64,000 nucleotides of DNA, taken from NCBI RefSeq assembly GCF_040218225.1, contig NZ_JAVJQO010000002.1, positions 372,001-436,000 of the forward strand, written 5' to 3'. The notes beneath the pieces are model-generated. The model had not been told where the DNA came from. It saw only the letters and a list, made by a program, of their open reading frames with translations, and searched no databases. Shown piece by piece: positions 44,631 to 52,382 of this stretch. This DNA comes from Gracilimonas sp. Lineage in GTDB: Bacteria; Bacteroidota; Rhodothermia; Balneolales; Balneolaceae. Each line of letters opens with the position of its first letter. Within the stretch, counting starts at the first letter, position 1. Both the position numbers and the translations under genes were made by a program.

Positions 44631-45353
44631 ATGCCAAAAATTTCATCTTCATATCTAACTATCATCCTATTAAGCTGTTTGCTCTTCTTTAATTTTGGCT
44701 GTAAAAATAGTCCCACTTTTAATCATGATAATGAAAGAGATCCTTTGAGCTCAAGTTTTGAAGTACCTGAGCTAAATAGTTTTACTATTGATCCAAATTA
44801 TGTAAATGATAATCGTCTTAATGGTTTCAATCTAGGCTGGTCTATGCAGGAAAATGTCTATTTTGATGGTTTTACCTTACAACTTTACGATCCAGAATCT
44901 CAAGAATTTATTGATTATCAAACTTTTCCACCTTCTTCAAATTCTTTTTATGATACAAACAGAAGTCTCCCTTTAGACATTGTTTATCGCATAAAGTCAT
45001 TTATCAAAATTGGAAAGGATTCTTATCTATTTTCTGGTCCCTCAGAAGTATCCTATAAACAAAATGTCACTGAGATAGAAGCTTATTTTATTAATATTCG
45101 TGCCATCGAAGTAGTCTGGAATCATGATATCCAGAGTAGTATGCGACTAAAAATTGAGCGACAGATAAATGATGGCGAGTTTACACTTATTAGAGAACCA
45201 AGATCTGGTGTATACAGAAGAAGCTTTATCGATCAACTTGATCCAAACTTAGAGGATAAAATACGATATCGGGCATATGCCAGAACAAATTTTTCCGAAA
45301 CTGATACAGTGTACTCGGATACTATTAGTTTAATAAACTATACAATGAATTAG
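44631..45353 (+). CDS. Lipoprotein, module 1 (F-x-x-x-N-x-x-D-P motif)
   Basis: A 240-residue lipoprotein from the ATG at 44631 (an upstream TTG at 44619 would overlap the preceding stop). The signal ends FFNFGC-KNS. After the Cys comes the motif TFNHDNERDPLSSSFEVPE, shared in form with the lipoproteins at 46338 and 49654. The remainder is a fibronectin-III-like beta sandwich: GFNLGWSMQENVYFDGFTLQLYD and AIEVVWNHDIQSSMRLKIERQ. Probably surface- or periplasm-exposed. No catalytic motif. It lies between two PEGA-like genes, with a 4-base gap to the next. Confidence 0.78.
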   Translation: MPKISSSYLTIILLSCLLFFNFGCKNSPTFNHDNERDPLSSSFEVPELNSFTIDPNYVNDNRLNGFNLGWSMQENVYFDGFTLQLYDPESQEFIDYQTFPPSSNSFYDTNRSLPLDIVYRIKSFIKIGKDSYLFSGPSEVSYKQNVTEIEAYFINIRAIEVVWNHDIQSSMRLKIERQINDGEFTLIREPRSGVYRRSFIDQLDPNLEDKIRYRAYARTNFSETDTVYSDTISLINYTMN

Positions 45354-45357
45354 GTTT

Positions 45358-46335
45358 ATGACAAAATATCTATTTCTATTTCTTACTTTATTTTCAACCA
45401 CTTTATATGCCCAGAATAAAACGGGCTTTATAAAATTCGAATTCAATACTGATTCGGCCTACGTAATACCTGGAAACGATTTATTTGAAGCTGTTAAACT
45501 TGCTTCCGGAGACTCTCTCAAATTTACTGAAGGTACCCGACTGCTATCTTTTCAGACCTATTTCGATAAAAGTAAAACTCAATTCATAAAGGTAATCGGG
45601 GACTCCACTGTTATTTATTCTCATACCTTTGAAAAAAATGGTTTAAGTATCGCTGCACTTTCTGATAATATAGCCGCACGGGATTATTACAATGCAAATG
45701 CCATGATTCTTACCGATGAAGACTCTGAAATTTTTTTTGAGGGTAATTATGTCGGAACCGGATTCGCAAAGTTTAATACTTTTGGAAATATTGGAAAGCT
45801 GACCATCAAAAACCCTGATTTTGGTATTTCAGAAAGTCGATTAAATATCCCTGAACAAAAATTGATTTTTATCACCGACAAACTGAGGCCGAGTAAATCT
45901 GCCGCAAGATTCTTTTCTGTTTTTCCGGGAGCCAGCCAATTTTATAAAAGGCAGCATGTTAAGGCTCTTCTATTAGGGGCTTCTGCTGTAACAATATTCG
46001 CTGCCGCTGCACTAAAGTCTGCGAATTATAAAGAAGAACTGAGCTTATTTAAAGAATATCAGAATAATTATGAAAATGCAGAAACTGAGCAAATAGCTCT
46101 CCGTTTCGGTGATCTAGCTGAAAGTCAGCAATCTAAAGTCAAGAAGTTAGATAATCAGCGCCGCGGGTTATTATTAGCTGGTATTCTTATTTATGGATAT
46201 AATATCTACGATGCTTTTACAAGCAAACCTGCTGGCGGATACCTGAAGAAAAAAAGAGATTTTCAGTTTTATTTGTCGGAGCTGCCAATTTCCGGGAATA
46301 TTGGAGCAGCCGGAACTTTAAAGTATAATTTTTGA
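45358..46335 (+). CDS. PEGA-like secreted membrane protein, module 2
   Basis: This 325-residue paralogue of 43622 has a signal peptide ending LYAQNK (about residue 20) and PEGA-like segments with EIFFEGNYVGTGFAKFNTFG and KLTIKNPDFGISESRLNI. The membrane part reads FFSVFPGASQFYKRQHVKALLLGASA, then the linker YQNNYENAETEQIALRFGDL, RRGLLLAGILIYGYNIYDAF, and a C-terminal strand ending AGTLKYNF. The Phe end and beta pattern allow an outer-membrane insertion signal, but two helices suggest the inner membrane, so location is open. It follows the module 1 lipoprotein by 4 bases and has no leader copy of its own, so modules 1 and 2 are one transcription unit. Confidence 0.8.
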   Translation: MTKYLFLFLTLFSTTLYAQNKTGFIKFEFNTDSAYVIPGNDLFEAVKLASGDSLKFTEGTRLLSFQTYFDKSKTQFIKVIGDSTVIYSHTFEKNGLSIAALSDNIAARDYYNANAMILTDEDSEIFFEGNYVGTGFAKFNTFGNIGKLTIKNPDFGISESRLNIPEQKLIFITDKLRPSKSAARFFSVFPGASQFYKRQHVKALLLGASAVTIFAAAALKSANYKEELSLFKEYQNNYENAETEQIALRFGDLAESQQSKVKKLDNQRRGLLLAGILIYGYNIYDAFTSKPAGGYLKKKRDFQFYLSELPISGNIGAAGTLKYNF

Positions 46336-46337
46336 AC

Positions 46338-48518
46338 ATGAAGAGATTACTGCCCATACTTCTGTTTTCTATTTCCGCTGGTTTACTTTTATCAACTTGC
46401 AGCACCGGGCCTGATTTTGAAAGGGATAATAAAAATGATCCTGAGTCAAATGAATTCCTACCTGATACACCTTCAGGTGCCAACTTCAGTTTTAGCGTCG
46501 ATACGATAATAACTATTTCATGGGAAGATCAAACCCAGTTCGAAACTGGCTATAGAATTCACAAGAAAATTGGAGAAGTGTATAATAAACTGTTAACAAC
46601 ATTATCTCCTAATGCTGAACAGTTTGCTGACAGTACAAAAGAATTTGGTTTTCCAACAACCTATTTAGTTACAGCAGAAAAGAATAGTTCAACTTCTGAC
46701 TCTTTAACAATTGAAATAGACTTTGGAAATATAGAAGACTTGAATTCTTCTTTAAAGATTCGAACAAATAATCAGTCTGAAATCAACTTAGAATGGATCG
46801 ATAACATTTATTTTGAAGATGGTTTTTTCCTTATGAAAGTTTTAAATCAAGGTAGTGCTGAAAAAACTCTTAAAGTACTTGATGCAAATCTCGAAAAAAC
46901 TTCAATTCCTCTTCCAAACGATAGCTTTATTCATGAATTTAAAATTGTACCATTTAAGATTTTCAAAAATGATACAACAATACTTGCTCTTGAAAACTCC
47001 ACGACTTTTTCTTTAGCACCAAAAAACCTCGATATGAAACTAATATCTGAGGATTCCCTACTATTCACATGGGATTTTGATGCAGATTTTCATGATGAAT
47101 TTTTATTAGAACTTGAAACTGAAGTTGAGACTAAAGAATTTAAAGTAAATAAAAACAAGACTGAACTGAAAATAAATCTGGATGTTAACCGTGACTTTGA
47201 GTACAAAGCAAATCTATCAGCTTCAATAGGAAATTTAAATAGTCCTAAGGTCTCTACTTCCAGAAGATTTGAATTACCATCTATTCGAATTGATAGTATT
47301 GGACATGTCTCTGAATCTGAAATACTCATACGCACTAGTAATCCATCAAGCACACACCTAGTTAAGCATGTTTACAGAAGCACTGGTTTGTCAAATAATT
47401 TTTCTAAAGTAGGTGAAATTCCCAAAGGCGAAAATGAATTTTATGATACCAACCTCAACAAAAATAATATCTATACTTATTACATATCTACGAAACTATC
47501 CGATGAGTCATCTCAAATTTCAGTTAGCAATAGAAAAGGACTCAGGGTCCTCAAGTCATTTACATTAGAAAAACAGGTTAAATTTTTATCTCAAAATAGA
47601 ATTAATAAAAAAAATCTTTCTCACTCTTTTTTAGCATCAGATTTTAACTCAAGAGAGCTTTTACAAATAGACTATTTGACCAATGAACAAGTACCAGTAT
47701 TTGACTATGACTTTTATGCTATAGAGTTTGCACTACACTCCGATCAAAATATAATTGCAACGCTGAGAGGTACTGAAACAGAAATAGGTTTGCACCTTTT
47801 CAACAATAATAAAAGCATATTAATCGATTCGGTAAGTTCAGGAAGTTCTACCATCCGCAACATAGATTTTGTGGACGATAGAATATTCTATTTAATCAGA
47901 AGAGAAAATTATCATTGGAGGTTAATGGCATCTTCTTTAAATGGAGTTCAAAAAGATACCTTACTAGTGTTTACTTCAGAAAATGAAGATCCATCATTTG
48001 TTGTTAGTCGCGATAAGAGTGAGCTTTATTTAATTAAAAACACAAGTTATAATGAATTCCAACTTTCAAATTATAGTGTTTCTGAATCTAGATCAAGGTT
48101 ACAAGAAACTACTACCATCAATACATATCCGATTGATTTCTCACCTACTTTGGATTCATTAATCATATCCAGGGCCCAATACAACGTAACTGTTATTGAT
48201 GTAAACACTAATAAATCATTGTTTTCTGAAGAATTTTCATTTTATAATAGTAATAGCCTGGGTCAATCTTTTTTCTTTGGGGATGGATTACTTTATGTCC
48301 CGGATCAGGCGAGTGCTTATATTATTGATTCACGAAATACATCAGATCCGATACTTCAAACCATAGGGTTTAAATGTTGTAGTATATCTTTTGCAGGTGC
48401 TTTTTGGAACTACAAAACTCAGCATCTTATAGATATGCGAAGGTCACATACTTCCGGCATTCCAGATTTTTATACGGTTTACAAATTGGAATCTTTCTGG
48501 AGAATATTAGAGGAATAA
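46338..48518 (+). CDS. Large lipoprotein, module 2, with C-terminal propeller-like region
   Basis: Counting from the ATG at 46338 (a TTG at 46332 overlaps the previous stop), the product is 726 residues. The lipoprotein signal ends LLLSTC-STG, followed by the shared motif DFERDNKNDPESNEFLPDTP. Residues up to about 330 contain three FN3-like repeats (TISWEDQTQFETGYRIHKK, INLEWIDNIYFEDGFF, LLFTWDFDADFHDEFLLEL). The rest, about 400 residues, is absent from the partner lipoproteins and looks like a beta-propeller (SFLASDFNSRELLQIDYL, LYLIKNTSYNEFQLSNY, LLYVPDQASAYIIDSR). Function is unknown. Confidence 0.75.
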   Translation: MKRLLPILLFSISAGLLLSTCSTGPDFERDNKNDPESNEFLPDTPSGANFSFSVDTIITISWEDQTQFETGYRIHKKIGEVYNKLLTTLSPNAEQFADSTKEFGFPTTYLVTAEKNSSTSDSLTIEIDFGNIEDLNSSLKIRTNNQSEINLEWIDNIYFEDGFFLMKVLNQGSAEKTLKVLDANLEKTSIPLPNDSFIHEFKIVPFKIFKNDTTILALENSTTFSLAPKNLDMKLISEDSLLFTWDFDADFHDEFLLELETEVETKEFKVNKNKTELKINLDVNRDFEYKANLSASIGNLNSPKVSTSRRFELPSIRIDSIGHVSESEILIRTSNPSSTHLVKHVYRSTGLSNNFSKVGEIPKGENEFYDTNLNKNNIYTYYISTKLSDESSQISVSNRKGLRVLKSFTLEKQVKFLSQNRINKKNLSHSFLASDFNSRELLQIDYLTNEQVPVFDYDFYAIEFALHSDQNIIATLRGTETEIGLHLFNNNKSILIDSVSSGSSTIRNIDFVDDRIFYLIRRENYHWRLMASSLNGVQKDTLLVFTSENEDPSFVVSRDKSELYLIKNTSYNEFQLSNYSVSESRSRLQETTTINTYPIDFSPTLDSLIISRAQYNVTVIDVNTNKSLFSEEFSFYNSNSLGQSFFFGDGLLYVPDQASAYIIDSRNTSDPILQTIGFKCCSISFAGAFWNYKTQHLIDMRRSHTSGIPDFYTVYKLESFWRILEE

Positions 48519-48599
48519 ACTTTGTGGTTTATCAGTTTTTCTGAACGTTGCTGAGATTAATTTTCCAACATTTTTATCAAGAAATTCAATTTATAAACC

Positions 48600-48652
48600 G
48601 AATTTACTATTCTAACTGAAACTTCAAGAATTACTTCGTCGCAAATGAACAG
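48600..48652 (+). promoter_or_regulatory. Conserved 53-bp leader, copy 2
   Basis: Second copy of the module leader (see 43577-43629): four mismatches in 53 bases. The palindrome here is TGAAACTTCA (48617-48626), conserved in the outer TGAA..TTCA, again 18 bases before the ATG of module 3. The left arm of the large inverted repeat seen in copy 1 is missing. Confidence 0.75.
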
Positions 48653-49643
48653 TCGTTTTTATGTTCAGATAACTTTTTTCTCTATTCTTCTTTTTTTGTG
48701 TTTGCCCCTCTCGTCCGTTTTTGCACAGACACAAGGTGGAAGCGGCAGTATTTATTTTTCATTTAATGTAGATACCGCTTTTGTCCAATTTGGGATAAAT
48801 AAAACTACCATACAAAAAGTAGCTAATAATGATACTCTCGTAGTAAAAAACGGATTTTATCACCTTCACCTGTCTTACCCAACCAATGAAGATGTATACC
48901 TCACATTAAATGTGTTGAAAGATTCTTTATACGAGGTTTCTCATGAGTTTGACCTGAATAAAAATAGTATCGACTTGAACAGTAAGAATGCTTCAATCCG
49001 ATACTTAATCGGTGGAGACCTTGTTGCTTTGAGTGATTCTAATACTAAAATCAAACTTGAAGATTCAACAATAGGCGAAGAATTTGCTATAATCGATTTA
49101 GAAAAAAATTCTGCACAAAAGCTTTCTTTTCAGAACCCAGAATATTTTTCCAAGCACTTTCAGGTTTCCCAAGACGAATCCGTCATATTTAAAGAACATT
49201 ACTTCCATTCTGAAAACCAGTCCGTCACCTTTCTTGAATTCATTCCAAGTATCTCTCAGTTCAAAAGAAAAGAATATGTCAAAACAGGTCTTATACTTGG
49301 TTCACTGATTGCTTCCACTTCTTTTTTCTTAAAGTTTCAAAATAAATTCAGTGATAAAAAAGCAGAGTATTTATCTATTCGCAAGCAGTACCTTAATGCT
49401 GATACCGAAAGCCAGGCACTGTTATTGGGGGATCTAATGACTGAAAAAGCTGAAAAACTAAAACCTCATAACTTGAGGCGTAATTTATCTCTGTTAGGAG
49501 TTTTAGCTGTTCTGGGATTTGATGTTTATGATAAAATAAGATACAAGCAGAAAGTTAGCCCTCCGGATCAGAAAAAATTTGAACTGCTACTCGAACCTAA
49601 TTTTGAGCAGTACATCTCAATCGGTGCTACTTTGAAACTTTGA
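48645..49643 (+). CDS. PEGA-like secreted membrane protein, module 3
   Basis: Third paralogue, 332 residues, signal peptide ending VFAQT (about residue 28). The PEGA-like region is more degenerate (KIKLEDSTIGEEFAIIDLE, KLSFQNPEYFSKHF). The membrane part is well kept: FIPSISQFKRKEYVKTGLILGSL, the linker RKQYLNADTESQALLLGDLMTEKAEKL, and RRNLSLLGVLAVLGFDVYDKI, with a C-terminal SIGATLKL strand. It has its own copy of the conserved leader and so probably its own promoter. The lipoprotein partner starts 10 bases after the stop. Confidence 0.8.
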   Translation: MNSRFYVQITFFSILLFLCLPLSSVFAQTQGGSGSIYFSFNVDTAFVQFGINKTTIQKVANNDTLVVKNGFYHLHLSYPTNEDVYLTLNVLKDSLYEVSHEFDLNKNSIDLNSKNASIRYLIGGDLVALSDSNTKIKLEDSTIGEEFAIIDLEKNSAQKLSFQNPEYFSKHFQVSQDESVIFKEHYFHSENQSVTFLEFIPSISQFKRKEYVKTGLILGSLIASTSFFLKFQNKFSDKKAEYLSIRKQYLNADTESQALLLGDLMTEKAEKLKPHNLRRNLSLLGVLAVLGFDVYDKIRYKQKVSPPDQKKFELLLEPNFEQYISIGATLKL

Positions 49644-49653
49644 AAGGCTCTAA

Positions 49654-50325
49654 ATGAAACATTCAACTTTCTTACTTATCATATTATTCCTTAATGGCTG
49701 CATTATAGGTTCAGAATATGAACGTACAAATTCTCTCGATCCTGATTCACCCAAATTTAAGGCTGATTTTTCTGACCCAGAAGCCATTTTAAAATTAGAT
49801 GACCGCGCCTTTCAAATTCAGTGGATAAGCAGGTCTAGCTTTGATGATGGGCACCTTATTGAAAAAAAGTTGAACAATAAATTTTTCACGCTGGACACTT
49901 TATTATCAGAAAGCTTCTATATGGATTCGTCAGGTGAGTACACAACTGATATGGAGTACAAAATCTCATCTTTTAGGTTTGATGAGAAAGGGAATATCAA
50001 AAACAAGTTTTCAAAAAAGATTAAAAAAATAAATTTCGGGAATGTTAGAAGTCTCACCGCTTTTAGAAATAATGACTCATTATCAATTCAATGGTTTAGG
50101 AATAGCTTTTTGGACGACCTCACAATTTTAGAGTTCAGAAGTGATAATGATGAAAATTGGAATGAACTTTATTCTGAAAATCAGCAAAGAGACACCTTCA
50201 GAAGAATAACTTTTGACCTTCCGCTTGATCAAAGCTACGAATTCCGAATCAGGCTTTTCATGGATAACTATAAGCATGAACAAGAAGAATTCTACAGCGA
50301 TACCATTTACTACGACAACATGTAA
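49654..50325 (+). CDS. Lipoprotein, module 3 (F-x-x-x-N-x-x-D-P-like motif)
   Basis: A 223-residue lipoprotein, signal ending LFLNGC-IIG, followed by the shared post-lipobox motif EYERTNSLDPDSPKFKADF. The rest gives two FN3-like repeats: AFQIQWISRSSFDDGHLIEKKL and SLSIQWFRNSFLDDLTILEFR. It is the shortest of the three lipoproteins and the last gene of the cluster. It converges with the LuxC-like gene after 9 bases. Function unknown. Confidence 0.78.
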   Translation: MKHSTFLLIILFLNGCIIGSEYERTNSLDPDSPKFKADFSDPEAILKLDDRAFQIQWISRSSFDDGHLIEKKLNNKFFTLDTLLSESFYMDSSGEYTTDMEYKISSFRFDEKGNIKNKFSKKIKKINFGNVRSLTAFRNNDSLSIQWFRNSFLDDLTILEFRSDNDENWNELYSENQQRDTFRRITFDLPLDQSYEFRIRLFMDNYKHEQEEFYSDTIYYDNM

Positions 50326-50334
50326 ATTTTACTA

Positions 50335-51390
50335 TTATTTGATTAGTCCATTAACCAAATCCATCCCATCCGGTTTCCACCACAGATTAGGTCGTTGGGC
50401 ATTGGCAAGCTTCTCTGTCTCGATCCCCTTAATCTCTCCACCAACAGTGTAAACCGATTGCACCTTCTTCCCGAACAGAGCTTTTAACTCCCTGACTTTT
50501 TCCTCTCCTCCATTTACCCAGTTCACCGTAAAATCAGTATCCGGGAGTTCATCTGTTTCCTGGATTAAAAAATCTCCCAGCCAAATCTGATTTCTCTGAA
50601 TAGCTTTGTTGTAGGCATATTGATATTCCAAAACTGGGGCCGGTTGCTGATATTGAGGGTTTTCTTTCCAGAATTCATGAATACCATCCATCAACTCTTC
50701 TTTGACCTGATTCAAGGTAAATTCAGCAACTACTACCGCTACTGATCGGCATCCTTTCCCGCCATATCTTAACGTGGCTTCAACCAAATCTCTTTTTACT
50801 TCTTCATTCCAGTCATTGAGGTAAGCAATGGAGAACTTGGCGGTGCGGATGATGTACTTCGCCTCTTCTCCTGAAGCATTCAGCTTCAGCACTTTTTCTT
50901 CTACTTCAGGAACCGATTCTTCTGACCCTGCAAAAACAACTTTATCTGCCTGCAGATTCTGGAAGTCATTCAATTCTGTGGAATATTGTACTTCCTGACC
51001 AAAACCTGCTTTTTTCATGATATCCAGAAAGGATTTCAGTAAGTAAGGATCTTTACGCGAGAGCTTGCCATGATAATCAGCGCCGGAAAGCAGGGTTCCC
51101 AAAGCAGTTTGAAATCCCACCAAGGGCAAATTTCCTGCATGAAGGCAGAGCACTTTTGTACCTTTGGCATTTTTCTGATCGTTCAACCCTGAACGCTCGG
51201 CCCATTCTTCAATTTCATTATTTCTGATGCTCTCTCTTAAAACTGAGAGCTGAAACTCAATGTCTTGTTTACTGAAGAGTCCTTCATCCACCGTTTTCCT
51301 AACTGCTTCCTGTAAAGATGTATTTACTGGATCCAGCCATTCCCCGGTCACTTTTCTGATTTGATCGATATGTTTATCAATCCAGCTCAA
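50335..51390 (-). CDS. LuxC-like acyl-CoA/acyl-protein reductase
   Basis: Fatty acid reductase of the LuxC family, an aldehyde-dehydrogenase-like protein that reduces an acyl group to the aldehyde with NADPH. The 351 residues are shorter than bioluminescent LuxC (about 480). The nucleophile is C214 in RYGGKGCRSV, and LCLHAGNLPLVGFQTALGTLLSG gives the cofactor-side loop. It is preceded by a LuxE-like gene whose stop overlaps its start (ATGA), so the two act together. No luxAB or luxD is nearby and light production is not implied. The aldehyde or alcohol could be for lipids or pigments; unknown. Confidence 0.85.
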   Translation of the reverse strand: MSWIDKHIDQIRKVTGEWLDPVNTSLQEAVRKTVDEGLFSKQDIEFQLSVLRESIRNNEIEEWAERSGLNDQKNAKGTKVLCLHAGNLPLVGFQTALGTLLSGADYHGKLSRKDPYLLKSFLDIMKKAGFGQEVQYSTELNDFQNLQADKVVFAGSEESVPEVEEKVLKLNASGEEAKYIIRTAKFSIAYLNDWNEEVKRDLVEATLRYGGKGCRSVAVVVAEFTLNQVKEELMDGIHEFWKENPQYQQPAPVLEYQYAYNKAIQRNQIWLGDFLIQETDELPDTDFTVNWVNGGEEKVRELKALFGKKVQSVYTVGGEIKGIETEKLANAQRPNLWWKPDGMDLVNGLIK

Positions 51391-52382
51391 TCCTGATCGA
51401 TTAAAAAGTTGCAGCCCCGCAGGTTTTCAGGGTTCCATCTCCCCAGCACCTTGAATTTCCCATCTTCCCGCTGAATGCCTTTATCTCCTGTCAAAATAAA
51501 AGAACACGAATACAAGTTTGTCAGATCTGTTATCCCAATCAATCCTTCTTCCCCATATTCAACTTCTCCCAGCGGGTTTTGGGGATTTCGGATACCCACT
51601 TTCATCCAGGGAACACATTCAAACCATTCTGCTTCTTTGCTGTATGCCTGACTTAACAGCTCTGCCATCCCGTATTCGGAGTGAACTTGCGACTTCGGCA
51701 AACCAAACCCAGTTGCTAATCTTTCATGCAATTCAGCTTTCGTTATTTCCCGCCGGTGGGTTTTCATCCCTCCTGTTTCAAGGATTACGGAGTCTTCAGG
51801 TAACTGAATGTTCTGCTTCTCCAACATATCAAGCAAACCAAACGCGGCTCCGAACAGCATCAATTTCTTACCGGACTTTCGGACCTTGTCCAACTTATTT
51901 TCATCCAAAGGCTGATCTAGTTCCAGAAACCGGCTCATTCCTGAATTCTCCTGTTCAATAAGCGCATTCAGCATCCAGATTAATGAAGAATTCGGATTTT
52001 CAATATAGCCCGGTGCGTATGCCCAGATCACATACTTATCCAGATCATAGAAATAATTCATTCCCCTAAGGATTGATTGCCGGTATAACTCAGGATCAGA
52101 AACAACATGCCTGCTTCGACTCATTCCAGACGTGCCGCTGCTATAAAATTCTAAATTTTGAATTTTGAATTTTGAATTTCCAACTGCAGTGAGCACTTCG
52201 GTGTCTTTAAAAGCCTGTATGGGCATCAATGGGATTTCAGAAAGGGAATTTACTTCACCGATTTCTAAAGCATCGCAAAAGCGTTGATAAACCGGATTAC
52301 TCGTTCGTTGAAATTCAAAAACCTGCAGAGCTTTTTCCCGGAAAGGAATATCAGCATCAAAGATCTGATGAGGAGTAATCAT
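51387..52382 (-). CDS. LuxE-like acyl-protein synthetase/ligase
   Basis: Member of the LuxE/PaaK-like adenylate-forming group, 331 residues, thought to activate a fatty acid and transfer it to the partner reductase. Motifs are FYSSGTSGMSRSRHV (about 80-94), the loop LILETGGMKTHRREITKAEL, SEYGMAELLSQAYS, and GITDLTNLYS in the C-terminal part. A short, repeat-derived stretch (KFKIQNLEF) directly precedes the SSGTSG motif (see 52153-52180). The start overlaps the stop of the NHL-propeller gene by four bases and its own stop overlaps the LuxC-like gene. The fatty-acid substrate is an inference from the LuxC partner. Confidence 0.85.
   Translation of the reverse strand: MITPHQIFDADIPFREKALQVFEFQRTSNPVYQRFCDALEIGEVNSLSEIPLMPIQAFKDTEVLTAVGNSKFKIQNLEFYSSGTSGMSRSRHVVSDPELYRQSILRGMNYFYDLDKYVIWAYAPGYIENPNSSLIWMLNALIEQENSGMSRFLELDQPLDENKLDKVRKSGKKLMLFGAAFGLLDMLEKQNIQLPEDSVILETGGMKTHRREITKAELHERLATGFGLPKSQVHSEYGMAELLSQAYSKEAEWFECVPWMKVGIRNPQNPLGEVEYGEEGLIGITDLTNLYSCSFILTGDKGIQREDGKFKVLGRWNPENLRGCNFLIDQD
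52153..52180. repeat. Four GAATTTT-type heptamers inside the LuxE-like gene
   Basis: Plus-strand units AAATTTT, GAATTTT, GAATTTT, GAATTTC lie end to end in the coding region, translating on the minus strand to NSKFKIQNLEF just before SSGTSG. The same unit forms an intergenic hairpin at 35470-35526. Confidence 0.8.

Noticed and set aside
50335-52382. Bioluminescence operon
   Set aside because: LuxC- and LuxE-like genes are present but no luciferase (LuxA/LuxB) or LuxD; such pairs occur in many non-luminous bacteria.
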